Assembly (NCBI GenBank): GCA_903902705.1
Contig: CAIUVX010000196.1
Coordinates: 20,525 to 84,524, forward strand
Source of the DNA: an uncultured Methylococcales bacterium
Lineage (GTDB): Bacteria; Pseudomonadota; Gammaproteobacteria; Methylococcales; Methylomonadaceae
Direction of reading: 5' to 3'
DNA length: 64,000 nt
A model generated the notes under the pieces. It made no database searches. It had not been told where the DNA came from and saw only the letters and a list, made by a program, of their open reading frames with translations. The translations under genes were made by a program, and so were the position numbers. The number at the start of each line of letters is the position of its first letter. The first letter of the stretch is position 1. This document shows, in pieces, positions 45,963 through 55,912 of this stretch.

Positions 45963-47183
45963 TTAGCCGTTATAACGTTGGAATATCAGTGTGGCATTGG
46001 TGCCACCGAAACCGAAGCTATTAGACATGATGGTGTTCAGGGTGATGTTGTCTTGACGTTCACGGACGATAGGAATACCTGCCGCGCCAGCATCTAGGTG
46101 GGTAATATTAGCGGAGGCACTGAGGAAGTTTTCTTCCATCATCAATAACGAATAAATCGCTTCGTTGACACCTGCCGCGCCTAAGGCGTGACCTGTTAAT
46201 GATTTGGTTGAGCTGACCCAAGGCACATTACCTTCACCAAATACGGTACGCAATGCTTGTAATTCTTTGGTGTCGCCCACTGGGGTGCTGGTGCCGTGTG
46301 CATTGATGTAGTCGATTTGACCGTTCACGGTTGCCATTGCTTGCTGCATACAGCGTACCGCACCCTCACCTGAGGGCTGTACCATGTCATAACCGTCAGA
46401 AGTCGCGCCGTAACCTGTGAGTTCAGCGTATATTTTCGCGCCGCGTGCCAGTGCGTGTTCCAGTTCTTCGATGACTAAGACACCGCCGCCACCTGAAATA
46501 ACAAAACCGTCGCGGGTTTCATCATACGCTCTGGAGGCTGTGGTGGGGGCATCATTGTATTTGGATGACATTGCGCCCATTGCATCAAACAATACCGACA
46601 TTGACCAATGCACTTCTTCGCCACCGCCTGCAAATACTACGTCTTGCTTACCCATTTGTATGAGTTCCATTGCATGACCGATACAGTGCGCACTGGTAGC
46701 ACACGCTGAGGTAATGGAATAATTCACACCTTTAATTTTAAATGGGGTTGCCAAGCAAGCGGTGTTGGTGCTGGACATGGTGCGTGGCACCATGTAGGGA
46801 CCGACTTTTTTAACGCCTTTAGAGCGTAAAATATCCGCCGCTTCAACGATATTTGAGGTGGAAGGACCGCCTGAACCCATGACCAAGCCTGTTCTGAAAT
46901 TAGAAATATCAGATTCGGCTAAACCAGAGTCATCAATGGCTTGCTGCATGGCGATGTAATTGAATGCCGCACCATCCCCCATAAAACGTTTTATTTTTCG
47001 ATCAATGAACGTGTCTAGGTCAATACTAATCGCGCCACGAACCTGACTACGAAAACCAAGTTCTTTATAGTCTTCGGCAAAGCTAATGCCTGAGCGACCT
47101 TGTTTTAAGGCATCAACCACTTCATCGCGGTTATTACCGATGCTAGAAACAATGCCTAAACCTGTGACCACCACTCTTTTCAT
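45963..47183 (-). CDS. fabB: Beta-ketoacyl-ACP synthase I FabB
   Basis: The elongating condensing enzyme required for unsaturated fatty acid synthesis. The 406-residue protein has the active cysteine in [14 protein letters not shown], the histidines in [11 protein letters not shown] and [12 protein letters not shown], and the terminal [14 protein letters not shown]. It is 11 bp after fabA, the classical fabAB pair for the anaerobic unsaturated fatty acid route. Confidence 0.97.
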   Translation of the reverse strand: MKRVVVTGLGIVSSIGNNRDEVVDALKQGRSGISFAEDYKELGFRSQVRGAISIDLDTFIDRKIKRFMGDGAAFNYIAMQQAIDDSGLAESDISNFRTGLVMGSGGPSTSNIVEAADILRSKGVKKVGPYMVPRTMSSTNTACLATPFKIKGVNYSITSACATSAHCIGHAMELIQMGKQDVVFAGGGEEVHWSMSVLFDAMGAMSSKYNDAPTTASRAYDETRDGFVISGGGGVLVIEELEHALARGAKIYAELTGYGATSDGYDMVQPSGEGAVRCMQQAMATVNGQIDYINAHGTSTPVGDTKELQALRTVFGEGNVPWVSSTKSLTGHALGAAGVNEAIYSLLMMEENFLSASANITHLDAGAAGIPIVRERQDNITLNTIMSNSFGFGGTNATLIFQRYNG

Positions 47184-47194
47184 TTATTTTGCTC

Positions 47195-47710
47195 CTAAAA
47201 ATCGGCTGTAGAGGTGAATAAACCTACCCGCAAATCTGCCGCTTCGTAAATCACTTTGCCATCGACTTCCATCGTTGCATCGGCAATACCCATAACTAAT
47301 TTACGCATGATGAGACGTTTTAAATTAACGCGGTAGGTTACTTTTTTCGCAGTAGGTAATACTTGTCCTGTAAATTTAACTTCACCGACACCTAATGCAC
47401 GACCTTTACCAGGTCCTCCCATCCAGCATAAATAAAAACCGACTAATTGCCACATGGCATCCAAGCCTAAGCAACCTGGCATCACAGGATCGCCCTGAAA
47501 GTGACAATCAAAAAACCATAAATCGGGAGTAATATCCAATTCAGCAATAATTTCACCCTTACCGTAAGTACCACCTTCATCGGTAATAAGGGCAATTCTA
47601 TCCATCATGAGCATATTGGGTAGGGGTAATTGCGCATTTTTCGGTCCGTATAGCTCCCCTCTACCAGACTTCAATAATTCTTCGCGCGTAAAACTATGCT
47701 GCTTCTCCAT
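47195..47710 (-). CDS. fabA: 3-hydroxydecanoyl-ACP dehydratase/isomerase FabA
   Basis: Dehydrates and isomerises C10 intermediates to introduce the cis double bond. The 171-residue protein has the normal length and the hot-dog-fold active site [20 protein letters not shown] with catalytic His and Asp, followed by [20 protein letters not shown]. First gene of the fabA-fabB operon. Confidence 0.97.
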   Translation of the reverse strand: MEKQHSFTREELLKSGRGELYGPKNAQLPLPNMLMMDRIALITDEGGTYGKGEIIAELDITPDLWFFDCHFQGDPVMPGCLGLDAMWQLVGFYLCWMGGPGKGRALGVGEVKFTGQVLPTAKKVTYRVNLKRLIMRKLVMGIADATMEVDGKVIYEAADLRVGLFTSTADF

Positions 47711-47792
47711 ACTCGTATCTGACCCTTAGTCATTATTCTTATTATTGAACGCGGTATTATCTAACAGACACCAAAAAAAATCAGCTCAATTT

Positions 47793-49697
47793 TTAGCCTG
47801 ATGGCACATCAGGCAGGAAATTTTTTATTTTTAGGGTGTTCTGCTGTAAACGTTGTGAATAAATCAGTGTATAGGACAGGACAGAGGTGACATATTTTCG
47901 TGTTTCTTTGAAAGGAATAGTTTCTATCCAGACATCGGCAGGCATCCATTGTCCGTTAGGCAACCACTTATCGACACGGTGCGGTCCTGCATTGTAAGCC
48001 GCTGCTGCCATTGCAAAATTACCATTAAAGCGATTCAACATCTGTTTATAGTAAAAAGTGCCATATTTTATGTTGGTATCTGGATTGAATAAGCTACTTG
48101 CCGATTGCCAAGGCTCATTCATTTTACTCGCGATTTGCCGCCCTGTTTCGGGCATAATCTGCATTAACCCCCGCGCACCAACAGGCGACTCGGCATTTTT
48201 ATCCAGCATACTTTCTTGACGCATTAAACCAAACACCAGCGCGGGTTCTAGCTGTTGCACAGTGGCGTTGCTAATCACTTGGCTGGAATAAGTCACTGGA
48301 AAGCGTAACGCCAAATCATCCCAATAATCCGCTTGCACCAATGTCATAATGGCAATTTGATCCCATTGCCACGCTTGCGCCAATTTTGCCGCAACCAGTA
48401 ACCGTTGCTTAGGAAGTTTTTTGACCGCATAAGACCATTGCCGTTTGGCTTCCTGATCCCGATGCAAAAAACTCAGTTCTTTTGCCACTTTAAAATCAGT
48501 TTCGTTGGCTAAGGCATCTAAGTCATTGCTGGCTAATAATACGGGTTTATCGTTAGCTTGGTAGGGTCTATTGATGGTATCGGCGGCGAGAAACCCATAA
48601 AAACTACGGTCTTGTGCCACGCTGGCAAACAAAGTTTGGGAGGCGATGGCATTACCTATTTGACCTAAAGACCGCGCTTGCCAATATTGCCACTTTGGTT
48701 GTTGTTGCTCTGCGCTGGTTAAACCTGCTAACGCACTACTGACGTGCTGCCAATTTTGTTCTAGCAACGCTGCTCTAACTTTCCAATCCCTGACATCTTC
48801 ATCGGGGTTTAACACCAGATTCAAACGCTCGAATGCACGAGCATCACGTTTACGCGCCAGCGCGAGTGCCAGATCATGCTCAACTTGTTGACTTAGCTCA
48901 TTGGTTGGATTAAATACTGTCTTATTGCTATCCCACGCGGCAATCGCCATATCCAACTCTGATTTAGCCAGTCTCAAGACACCGTGTGCGAATAACGCCC
49001 CCATAGATGGTTGCCAAAAATTACTCTGCATAACTAGCGCAGGGTTGTTATGAATTTGCAACCAACTACTAGCAACGCTTTGAACATCTTGATTCATCAA
49101 ATGTTGAATGTGAGTTGCCAATGCTACATTGTCTTTTGTTAACGCCAACTCAAAACGCTGCCACATAAGTTCGGAGGTCATTAATGGCGATGCCAGCAAC
49201 ACAATTAGCAGCGAATCACATTCTTTGGGCAAGGTCTCACCTGTTACCCACAAGCGTTTAGCTTCATTTAATGCCTGTGGGATATTGCCTGTTTGATAAC
49301 TTGCCCACTGAAACTGACATTCCAGCGCGGTATTGTCACTGGCTTGATAATTTTGAATAAATTCACGCCACCGTTGTTGACCCGCCAGATAAGCCAACCA
49401 TTTAGCGCGTAACATCGGCGCGTAACGACTGTCCGAATAATTTGCCAAAAATGCCAGTATCTTATCGGTATCCAGTAAATGATTATTTAACCATTGATAC
49501 TGTAAATAAGGATAAAGTGGATAATCGGCTAAGCCTGTGCTTAGCGGTAAAAAAACAGCATCATTACCCTGATTTATCGCCTGTTCTGCCGACAAAAAAT
49601 CCGTTCTTTGCTGCTCTATGGGATTACTTAGCACGGTACACGGTAAAAAAATCAAGCCGATGAAAAACAAAGCCTTGGTTATAAAATTTATATTCAT
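47793..49697 (-). CDS. slt: Soluble lytic murein transglycosylase Slt
   Basis: A periplasmic exolytic enzyme that cleaves glycan strands to 1,6-anhydro muropeptides. The 634-residue protein has a signal peptide (ITKALFFIGLIFLPCTVLSN), a long alpha-superhelical U/L domain, and a C-terminal SLT domain with the catalytic glutamate in GLMRQESMLDKNAESPVGAR, GLMQIMPETGRQ and AAAAYNAGPHRVDKWLP. Length matches Slt70. Confidence 0.95.
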   Translation of the reverse strand: MNINFITKALFFIGLIFLPCTVLSNPIEQQRTDFLSAEQAINQGNDAVFLPLSTGLADYPLYPYLQYQWLNNHLLDTDKILAFLANYSDSRYAPMLRAKWLAYLAGQQRWREFIQNYQASDNTALECQFQWASYQTGNIPQALNEAKRLWVTGETLPKECDSLLIVLLASPLMTSELMWQRFELALTKDNVALATHIQHLMNQDVQSVASSWLQIHNNPALVMQSNFWQPSMGALFAHGVLRLAKSELDMAIAAWDSNKTVFNPTNELSQQVEHDLALALARKRDARAFERLNLVLNPDEDVRDWKVRAALLEQNWQHVSSALAGLTSAEQQQPKWQYWQARSLGQIGNAIASQTLFASVAQDRSFYGFLAADTINRPYQANDKPVLLASNDLDALANETDFKVAKELSFLHRDQEAKRQWSYAVKKLPKQRLLVAAKLAQAWQWDQIAIMTLVQADYWDDLALRFPVTYSSQVISNATVQQLEPALVFGLMRQESMLDKNAESPVGARGLMQIMPETGRQIASKMNEPWQSASSLFNPDTNIKYGTFYYKQMLNRFNGNFAMAAAAYNAGPHRVDKWLPNGQWMPADVWIETIPFKETRKYVTSVLSYTLIYSQRLQQNTLKIKNFLPDVPSG

Positions 49698-49836
49698 AAT
49701 TTGTGAACTAACGATAATTTAGTTTTGAGTGAGAAGCTTAATATAAAAGACTAAAGCGAGGTAAAATTATTTGTCATTTGCACTCCAAAACTTTTATGTC
49801 TCTACTTATTTGACTATGACTGTTCAAAATTAGCCC

Positions 49837-50517
49837 TCATGTTATCTTAACCACATGACCGTCATCCATCTGGGCAATACGGTCGGCGAATTCAAAAATC
49901 CGCGCATCATGAGTAACGATGACTAAAGCGCGGTCTTGGTGTAAGGCGACCTCTTTGAGTAAAGTCATCACATTATGTCCGCTAACATGATCTAACGCGC
50001 TGGTCGGTTCATCACAAACGATTAAACGCGGGCTGTGAACAAGAGCGCGGGCAATAGCAACCCGTTGTTGTTGTCCGCCAGAAAGTTGTGAAGGGAAAGA
50101 TTTCCAGCGATCCCCTAAGCCGACTTGCTCCAGCACCTTAATAGCTAACCGCTCGGCTTCGGCACGTTTTACACCATTAATAAGCAGTGGAATAGAAACA
50201 TTTTCAGCAGCATTGAGTGATGGCAATAAATTAAATGCTTGAAACACAAAACCAATATGTCGCGCTCGAAATTGTAATTTATCTTTACTACGCATGGCGT
50301 TGACGTTTTCGCCGAATAATTCACACACGCCAGAATCTTGATCCAAAATACCTGCAATCACAGAAATTAGAGTGGTTTTACCACAACCCGAAGGACCCAC
50401 TAACATCATTAATTCGCCTAAATTAATGCTCAGGTCGATACCGTTTAAAGCGATGACTTTTTGACCGCCCGTATCATAGATTTTTACCAGTTTTTCACAA
50501 CGAACCGCAGCTACCAT
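49837..50517 (-). CDS. ABC transporter ATP-binding protein (LolD/MacB-like)
   Basis: A 226-residue ATPase with Walker A GPSGCGKTTLISV, Q-loop FVFQAFNLLPSL, signature LSGGQQQRVAIARAL, Walker B LIVCDEPTSALD and the H-loop VIVTHDARIF. It pairs with the permease 2 bp upstream (50520-51680). Family relatives (LolD, MacB, DevA) drive mechanotransmission or export. The substrate is not evident. Confidence 0.92.
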   Translation of the reverse strand: MVAAVRCEKLVKIYDTGGQKVIALNGIDLSINLGELMMLVGPSGCGKTTLISVIAGILDQDSGVCELFGENVNAMRSKDKLQFRARHIGFVFQAFNLLPSLNAAENVSIPLLINGVKRAEAERLAIKVLEQVGLGDRWKSFPSQLSGGQQQRVAIARALVHSPRLIVCDEPTSALDHVSGHNVMTLLKEVALHQDRALVIVTHDARIFEFADRIAQMDDGHVVKIT

Positions 50518-50519
50518 AG

Positions 50520-51680
50520 TTAACTCTTAAACACGATGGCTGGCTCTAAACGGATAACCTTGATAATGCTGATTAATGCAGCAATCATGCAAATCAAACT
50601 AACGCCCACACCGCTAAATAACAACAGTTGCCAAGGAAATTTAAACGCCAAAATCGAATGACGCATCGCATAGCCAAACAACGCAGTTAAACCCACGCCC
50701 ATACCGTAACCGATACTACCGACTAACACCGCTTGTAATAAAATCATCCGTAATAATGTCCAGTTGCTCGTCCCCATTGCTTTTAATACTCCAAATTGGC
50801 GAATATTTTCTAGGGTGAAATTATAAAAAGTTTGTCCTGCAATTGCCGCACCAACAATAAAACCCAATAATACTGACATACCAAAATTGATGGGAATACC
50901 TGTATTTTTCATAAAATAGTTATAGGTCAATTCTATAAATTCGTTTCGTGTATAAGCGGCTAAGCCCGTTTTTTCTCGAATACGACGGGTGAGTTCGTGC
51001 AAATTCTGCCCTTGTGCAGCTTTGACCAGCACAAACGATAACAGCTTGCGCTCTCTGGGTGCGTAGCTTTTAGCGCGAGAATAAGTGGTATAAATCACAG
51101 GTTGGGATTGAAATGTGCGAGTAACTTTAGCGATACCGACCACAATAGCACGGTGGTCATTAAGCTCTAAGCTGTCGCCTATTTTTAGTGGCACTGGTGT
51201 ACCGTTTGGAGTCAATGCGGGTTTACCGAGTTTTTCTTTCGCGCCATCAACATCAATAATCACGCTATCGCTGCGGCGTAAATCACTGATTTTACCCTCT
51301 AACATAATTGGAGGACCACCGATTAGGGTGGTGTCATCTAAACCGACTACGTTACAGGTTTGAAACATACCGTTGGCTAAGCGAGCTTTTAACAAGCCTT
51401 TGTACATCGGCATCGCCCACGCAACACCTGAAATGCCGCGTACTCGATACAGCTCGGTATCTTGCAAGGGCTTGATGTCATCAATAAATTGGACTTTCTC
51501 ATCCATCACCCAAATATCAGGCAAACCCGTATCAGAAATAAAACTGTAAGTACGCGCCATTATCCCAAGAAAAATCGCAGGTTGTTGGGTCATAATCAGC
51601 GACGCGAACGTTAGCCCCATGACAATACCAACGTATTTGCCTGTATCACCCATTAACATTTTTAAAGCGATATGATTCAT
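50520..51680 (-). CDS. ABC transporter permease (FtsX/MacB/DevC-like)
   Basis: The 386-residue protein begins MNHIALKMLMGDTGKYVGIV, has one N-terminal membrane segment, a long periplasmic domain (about 45-255) and three C-terminal segments with LENIRQFGVLKAMGTSNWTL. This is the FtsX/MacB topology. The start at 51680 is preferred over an in-frame ATG at 51749, which would add 23 polar residues atypical of the family. A membrane-fusion (HlyD/DevB-like) gene is not adjacent, so the system is incomplete or completed elsewhere. Confidence 0.88.
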   Translation of the reverse strand: MNHIALKMLMGDTGKYVGIVMGLTFASLIMTQQPAIFLGIMARTYSFISDTGLPDIWVMDEKVQFIDDIKPLQDTELYRVRGISGVAWAMPMYKGLLKARLANGMFQTCNVVGLDDTTLIGGPPIMLEGKISDLRRSDSVIIDVDGAKEKLGKPALTPNGTPVPLKIGDSLELNDHRAIVVGIAKVTRTFQSQPVIYTTYSRAKSYAPRERKLLSFVLVKAAQGQNLHELTRRIREKTGLAAYTRNEFIELTYNYFMKNTGIPINFGMSVLLGFIVGAAIAGQTFYNFTLENIRQFGVLKAMGTSNWTLLRMILLQAVLVGSIGYGMGVGLTALFGYAMRHSILAFKFPWQLLLFSGVGVSLICMIAALISIIKVIRLEPAIVFKS

Positions 51681-51876
51681 GGCTCTGTGTCTAGTTGAGT
51701 AAATTATCTGATTGAGACTAAAGAAAATTGCATGATATGTTCGGCGCATTACTGCAAGTTCATGACATAAGCTCGACTGTATAAATAAGCATCGGAAGAT
51801 TGATTGACTTATACACGCAGACTTTTTGCTAACAACTATTGGGTAAATATTTTAATCAACTCAATTAATAGCAGAG

Positions 51877-52620
51877 CTAAAAGTTTTTAGTTGCTAAATT
51901 AAATCCTATAATACCCGCAAATTCGTTACCACTATTTTGTTCAGGGACATATACACCGATATAAGTTTGGAATCGTGGTGTTATAGTGATGACTATATTA
52001 GCCGTTGCACCCGATAAAGCTTGATGCCCACTAACATAATCCAGTTGCAATGATAGTTTATGGGGAATAAAAATAATTTCAGTCCCTGTTATATAACCTA
52101 CTTGACGGACTGTGCCTGTTAATTCTGCATTAGCAATATAAACACCACCATGTAATGATAGCCAAGGTATAACATTATATCGAGTATCTACATAATCATA
52201 GTTATACCATAATCGTGGATGCTGATTCACAGCAGCAAATCCGTTCTGCGAACCTACCGTTATAGATAAGCCTTTATTAATAGAAAATGTTTTGGCAATG
52301 TTAAAAAATATATCGCCTTGAAATAGTTTATTAGCCCCTAATATTTGGGTATTAATTAACGATAAATTAAAATCCCAGCCATTATTTGTTGAATAACCCA
52401 CGCCTATATTTTCATAAGTACCCACACGATATATACCTGATTCGGCATTCACTGTCCACACACCATCTTCATTGGTAACAGGCGTTATTTTTAAGCGTTT
52501 TTGTTTATTTTGTTTATGTTGCGACCCTGATTTATGACTATTTGTGTTGGTAACAGCATAACTAACACTGCTACACATTAAATATCCAATTATTAAGCTG
52601 ACTATTATCTTACCAGTCAT
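51877..52620 (-). CDS. Putative outer-membrane beta-barrel protein of unknown function
   Basis: The 247-residue protein has a signal peptide (MTGKIIVSLIIGYLMCSSVS, cleavage near SYA|VTN), a basic His/Lys/Asn-rich stretch (about 26-42), and then alternating polar/aromatic segments typical of membrane beta-strands (GIYRVGTYENIGVGYSTNNG, YIGVYVPEQN). It ends in Phe (NLATKNF), as outer-membrane barrels usually do. No family can be named. It is monocistronic. Confidence 0.65.
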   Translation of the reverse strand: MTGKIIVSLIIGYLMCSSVSYAVTNTNSHKSGSQHKQNKQKRLKITPVTNEDGVWTVNAESGIYRVGTYENIGVGYSTNNGWDFNLSLINTQILGANKLFQGDIFFNIAKTFSINKGLSITVGSQNGFAAVNQHPRLWYNYDYVDTRYNVIPWLSLHGGVYIANAELTGTVRQVGYITGTEIIFIPHKLSLQLDYVSGHQALSGATANIVITITPRFQTYIGVYVPEQNSGNEFAGIIGFNLATKNF

Positions 52621-52719
52621 AATATGCTTATAGAATATGTTTTAAGCCAACGTGGTAAGGTGTAATCCATAAAACAAAACAATAGGCTGAGTGTGGATGT
52701 ACTGTATGTTACTTAACAA

Positions 52720-52755
52720 CCAAACTTAACACCAGTAATAGCGCGTTAAGTTTGG
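52720..52755. repeat. 11-bp inverted repeat downstream of the Hsp70-like gene
   Basis: CCAAACTTAAC (52720-52730) and GTTAAGTTTGG (52745-52755) form a stem with a 14-base loop, 15 bp after the Hsp70-like stop on the minus strand. It is a possible terminator, though without a T tract. Confidence 0.55.
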
Positions 52756-52769
52756 CAAAAACAACGGGG

Positions 52770-54793
52770 CTACTCCCCTGCCCTTACATCAAATTCAATT
52801 TTCCATTGTCCACCGTCTTTTTGCGATACGGCGTGTAATTCCAGTGTACCAACTTCAGTAACCGCAGCGCGTAAATGCACGGGAACAACTTCACCCGCAC
52901 GGCGACCATCTTCGGCTAGAGTAATTTCAATTTCGTCTAACTCTGATAATTCGTCTTCTGTCCAATAATCTAAGCGTGTACCAACACTATCGTCACGGCG
53001 GGTATTAGAGGCAAAGAATCGAAACCGTACAGGTTCGCCGACCACTAAACCGAATTCATCATCGGGAAGTTCTTTTTGTGTGCCTTCTTCCATACCGAAA
53101 GGTGCGATACACAGGGCTTCAATTTCAGGTGGTAAGCCAGGAACGGCAGGCATCGCGCTTTCTATGCCGACATAATAAGCCGCCGCCGTACCGCCTTTAA
53201 TACGCACGCCTTACCTTTGCGCACAAAGCCGTAATACGCAGCACCTTTTGCTACTGCTAGATCTAAATCCGCACCTTCTAAAAGTCGCGCTTCGGGGGCG
53301 TGTTCAGCGTGTAGCCATGAATTCAACACCTCCATTAAACGCTCTGCTAAGGCATCAGCTTTTAACACGCCTCCGTTGAATAATACGGCGGTAGGATGTA
53401 GAAAAGTCGCGTGTTCAGGGAGATTAATATCTTTTAAATCTTCGGTAGCGTGTTGCTGCTTAGCAAGAAATGCCGCTAAATGGCGGGTAATACCTGCATC
53501 TTGCGCATAAGGCAAACCTGCACTTCTTAAACCCGCACGCGTGCGACTGACGGGGCGATCACTGGCAGCAACTTTGGGTAAAAATCCTTCAATTAACACG
53601 CGGTTGACTTCGTCACGAGTCAATTCAGTGCGTAAAGTACCGCCAATTAACGATGAACCACGATTGGCTACCACTAATGGAATGTTATCCACATCAGTTT
53701 GGGTAAAGATTTTTTCTTTGGCATCACGACAACCATGCGTTAAAGCTTGCAGTTGCCAAGCTTCCAAGCGTTTGCCATCTTTTTCGATTTTGGCTTTGAC
53801 TGTGTACGCCAGTGCCAAATCCATGTTATCACCGCCTAATAAAATATGGTCGCCAACAGCTACGCGAGTCAATTCTAAATTACCGTCTTGTTCAGTCACC
53901 GCGATTAATGATAAATCGGTAGTTCCACCGCCGACATCGATGACTAAAATAACATCGCCGCATTTGGCTTGTTTACGCCATTCGCCTTGGCTTTTTTCTA
54001 TCCAGCTATAAACCGCCGCTTGGGGTTCTTCTAGCAAAATAGCTTGGTGTAAACCCACTGCACGCGCTGCTTCTACGGTGAGTTCACGCGCCGCAGGATC
54101 AAAAGAGGCAGGCACAGTAATGACTAAATCCTGTTCCGACAAAGGTGCGTTAGGGTGTAGATATTGCCACGCATCACGGATGTGTTGCAAATAGGCTGTC
54201 GTAGCTTGAAATGGCGACACGCGCTCAATTTCTTCGGGTGCGTCAGCGGGCAGTATAGGGGCTTTGCAATCAATACCCGTATGACATAGCCAACTTTTTG
54301 CACTGGACACTAAGCGTATCGGGGTTTTGCTACCCAGATTACGCGCTACTTCGCCCACTAAATAATCGGCTTTGTTCGTCCACGGTAATGCAGTTGAACC
54401 TTCGGAAATTTCGGCTTCATGGGCTTGATACAGAAAAGACGGCAATTGATATTTATCTTCCACCATGCCTAGTGAGGTCAATTGGGGAATCGCCATGACT
54501 TGTTGCGAAAATTCGGCATCTTCGTCATCGTTCGCTTCTGCGTAGGACAATACACAATGAGTTGTACCTAAATCGATACCGACAAAAAAATGCGGGGGTA
54601 TGGTGCTATCGTCTGCTGGTTTTGGCGTTTCAAAAACAATAGGCGTTGCCTCAACAGACTCAACTTCATTATTTTCACCCATCTGTTCAGGCATTTCTTG
54701 TTCAGCAACAGGTGTTGTGACAGCCCCATCTTCTTGGTTTTTATTGGCTTTGGGCGCGTCTTTGGATTTTTTGATTTGATCGAAAAAACTCAT
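52770..54793 (-). pseudogene. Hsp70/DnaK-like protein gene with a single-base frameshift
   Basis: The first frame (54793-53162) encodes a low-complexity N-terminus, then the Hsp70 ATPase motifs FVGIDLGTTHCVLSY, VIDVGGGTTDLSLI and VLFNGGVLKADALAERL. Near 53207 the reading YYGFVRKGKACVL departs from the expected GKGVRIKGGTAAAYY, which continues in another frame (53207-52770; VGIESAMPAVPGLPPEIEAL and on). One extra G in AAGGCGTGCG would fuse them into one 674-codon protein. This Hsp70 class lacks the classical DnaK peptide-binding domain and lid. It is coupled to DUF2760 (ATGA overlap). It could be a pseudogene, a sequencing error, or a -1 frameshift. Confidence 0.85.
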
Positions 54794-55431
54794 AATTCAA
54801 CCTCAGCGGCAACGATAATCGCGGCATTATGTCCTTGGGTAAGTTTGGGCAAACGAACATTGGTTACTTGCCAGCCTTTATGAATCAGCGTACCTGTAAA
54901 CGGTGCAGTTCCGACAATATTCCCCGTTAAACGTACCGTTGCAGCATCAAAGCCTTGCTGTAAAGTGATTTTATTGCCTTCGGCTTCGCTACGCACAGGA
55001 GCTAAAGTGAAGTGTTCGTTAATGGCTTTACGACAACCTTCATGTACCACTCGTGCGGCTATGCCAATATCAGCATCACTGTAAGCGGCAATATCTTCTT
55101 CAATAAAATCGATAAAACGGGCTTCTTTTTGCAATAAACCCAATAATTGCAACGCTGCATCGGGTGTGGCTTCTTTTAACACCACAGGTTCAGGCTTTGG
55201 AGCTTGTACCAGTTTTTCAACTTCAATGATTTTTTCGACTTCGACAATTTTGACAATAGGTTCGAGCGGTTGTTGTATCGTTTCAGCTTTACGGCGACTT
55301 AAAGCAATCACCATGCTTAGCAATAAGACGATCAACATCAGGGCTAATAAAACCACCGTACCCGCAAGACAAATATGCCATAAATCAAAGGTGGTCGGCT
55401 GTAAGGATAAATCAATTGTATAATGTTCCAT
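54790..55431 (-). CDS. DUF2760 membrane-anchored protein
   Basis: A 213-residue protein with one membrane segment (WHICLAGTVVLLALMLIVLL), a Glu/Val/Lys coiled-coil-like stretch (KIVEVEKIIEVEKLVQ) and a soluble DUF2760 domain (LQLLGLLQKEARFIDFIEED, AYSDADIGIAARVVHEGC). DUF2760 proteins commonly sit beside this Hsp70 class; their function is unknown. The ATG at 55431 avoids overlap with the upstream gene. The gene overlaps the Hsp70-like start by 4 bp. Confidence 0.85.
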   Translation of the reverse strand: MEHYTIDLSLQPTTFDLWHICLAGTVVLLALMLIVLLLSMVIALSRRKAETIQQPLEPIVKIVEVEKIIEVEKLVQAPKPEPVVLKEATPDAALQLLGLLQKEARFIDFIEEDIAAYSDADIGIAARVVHEGCRKAINEHFTLAPVRSEAEGNKITLQQGFDAATVRLTGNIVGTAPFTGTLIHKGWQVTNVRLPKLTQGHNAAIIVAAEVEL

Positions 55432-55447
55432 AGAATGAACTCGTTGT

Positions 55448-55840
55448 TTATTTGGATTGACCTGATGAACGCGCGGCTTCGGCATACATCATATTTTGTA
55501 AAACATCACGAGTGGTTTGTAAGCGCATTTGTTTTAAATGACGGTCAGCAATCACTTCGGGTACTTTTTCAGCGAGATAAACTTCCCGCATTTTTGTTAA
55601 TACCGATTCACATTGTTTAATGATAACTTCCGTTGCCTGTCTACTTTCTTGTTTGGCATAATCTGATTTTTGCATTTCGTCACTAACGCATTTTTTATAC
55701 TCAAACTTAGCCGCTTGAATTTTGGCGATGGTCGCTTCTGAAATGGTGGTATTTTGCCATTCATTTTTAGATTGTTTAGCATCAGCAGCATAACTATTAG
55801 TCGCAACTAGCAATATAGCTAAACATAATTTTTTTTTCAT
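55448..55840 (-). CDS. Small secreted protein of unknown function
   Basis: A 130-residue product with a signal peptide (MKKKLCLAILLVATNSYAAD) and a helical, charged mature part with two cysteines (YKKCVSDEMQ and VIIKQCESVL). I do not recognise the family. AAGGA precedes the ATG. It lies between htpX and DUF2760, 16 bp from the latter, and so is probably in the same heat-shock transcript. Confidence 0.7.
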   Translation of the reverse strand: MKKKLCLAILLVATNSYAADAKQSKNEWQNTTISEATIAKIQAAKFEYKKCVSDEMQKSDYAKQESRQATEVIIKQCESVLTKMREVYLAEKVPEVIADRHLKQMRLQTTRDVLQNMMYAEAARSSGQSK

Positions 55841-55867
55841 TGGAAATCCTTAGAGTGATTTGCTATA

Positions 55868-55898
55868 GACCTGTCAGGTTTTAAAAACCTGACAGGTC
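55868..55898. repeat. Perfect 15-bp palindrome (GACCTGTCAGGTTTT) between htpX and the next gene
   Basis: GACCTGTCAGGTTTT (55868-55882) and AAAACCTGACAGGTC (55884-55898) are perfect inverse complements around one central base. The T tract within the arm could make it a terminator or attenuator inside the operon. Confidence 0.8.
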
Positions 55899-55912
55899 TT
55901 GTAAATGATGAG

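Noticed and set aside
52770..53207. A separate 145-residue gene after the Hsp70-like gene
   Set aside because: Its sequence continues the Hsp70-like protein exactly at the frameshift; a GTG start here would be fortuitous.
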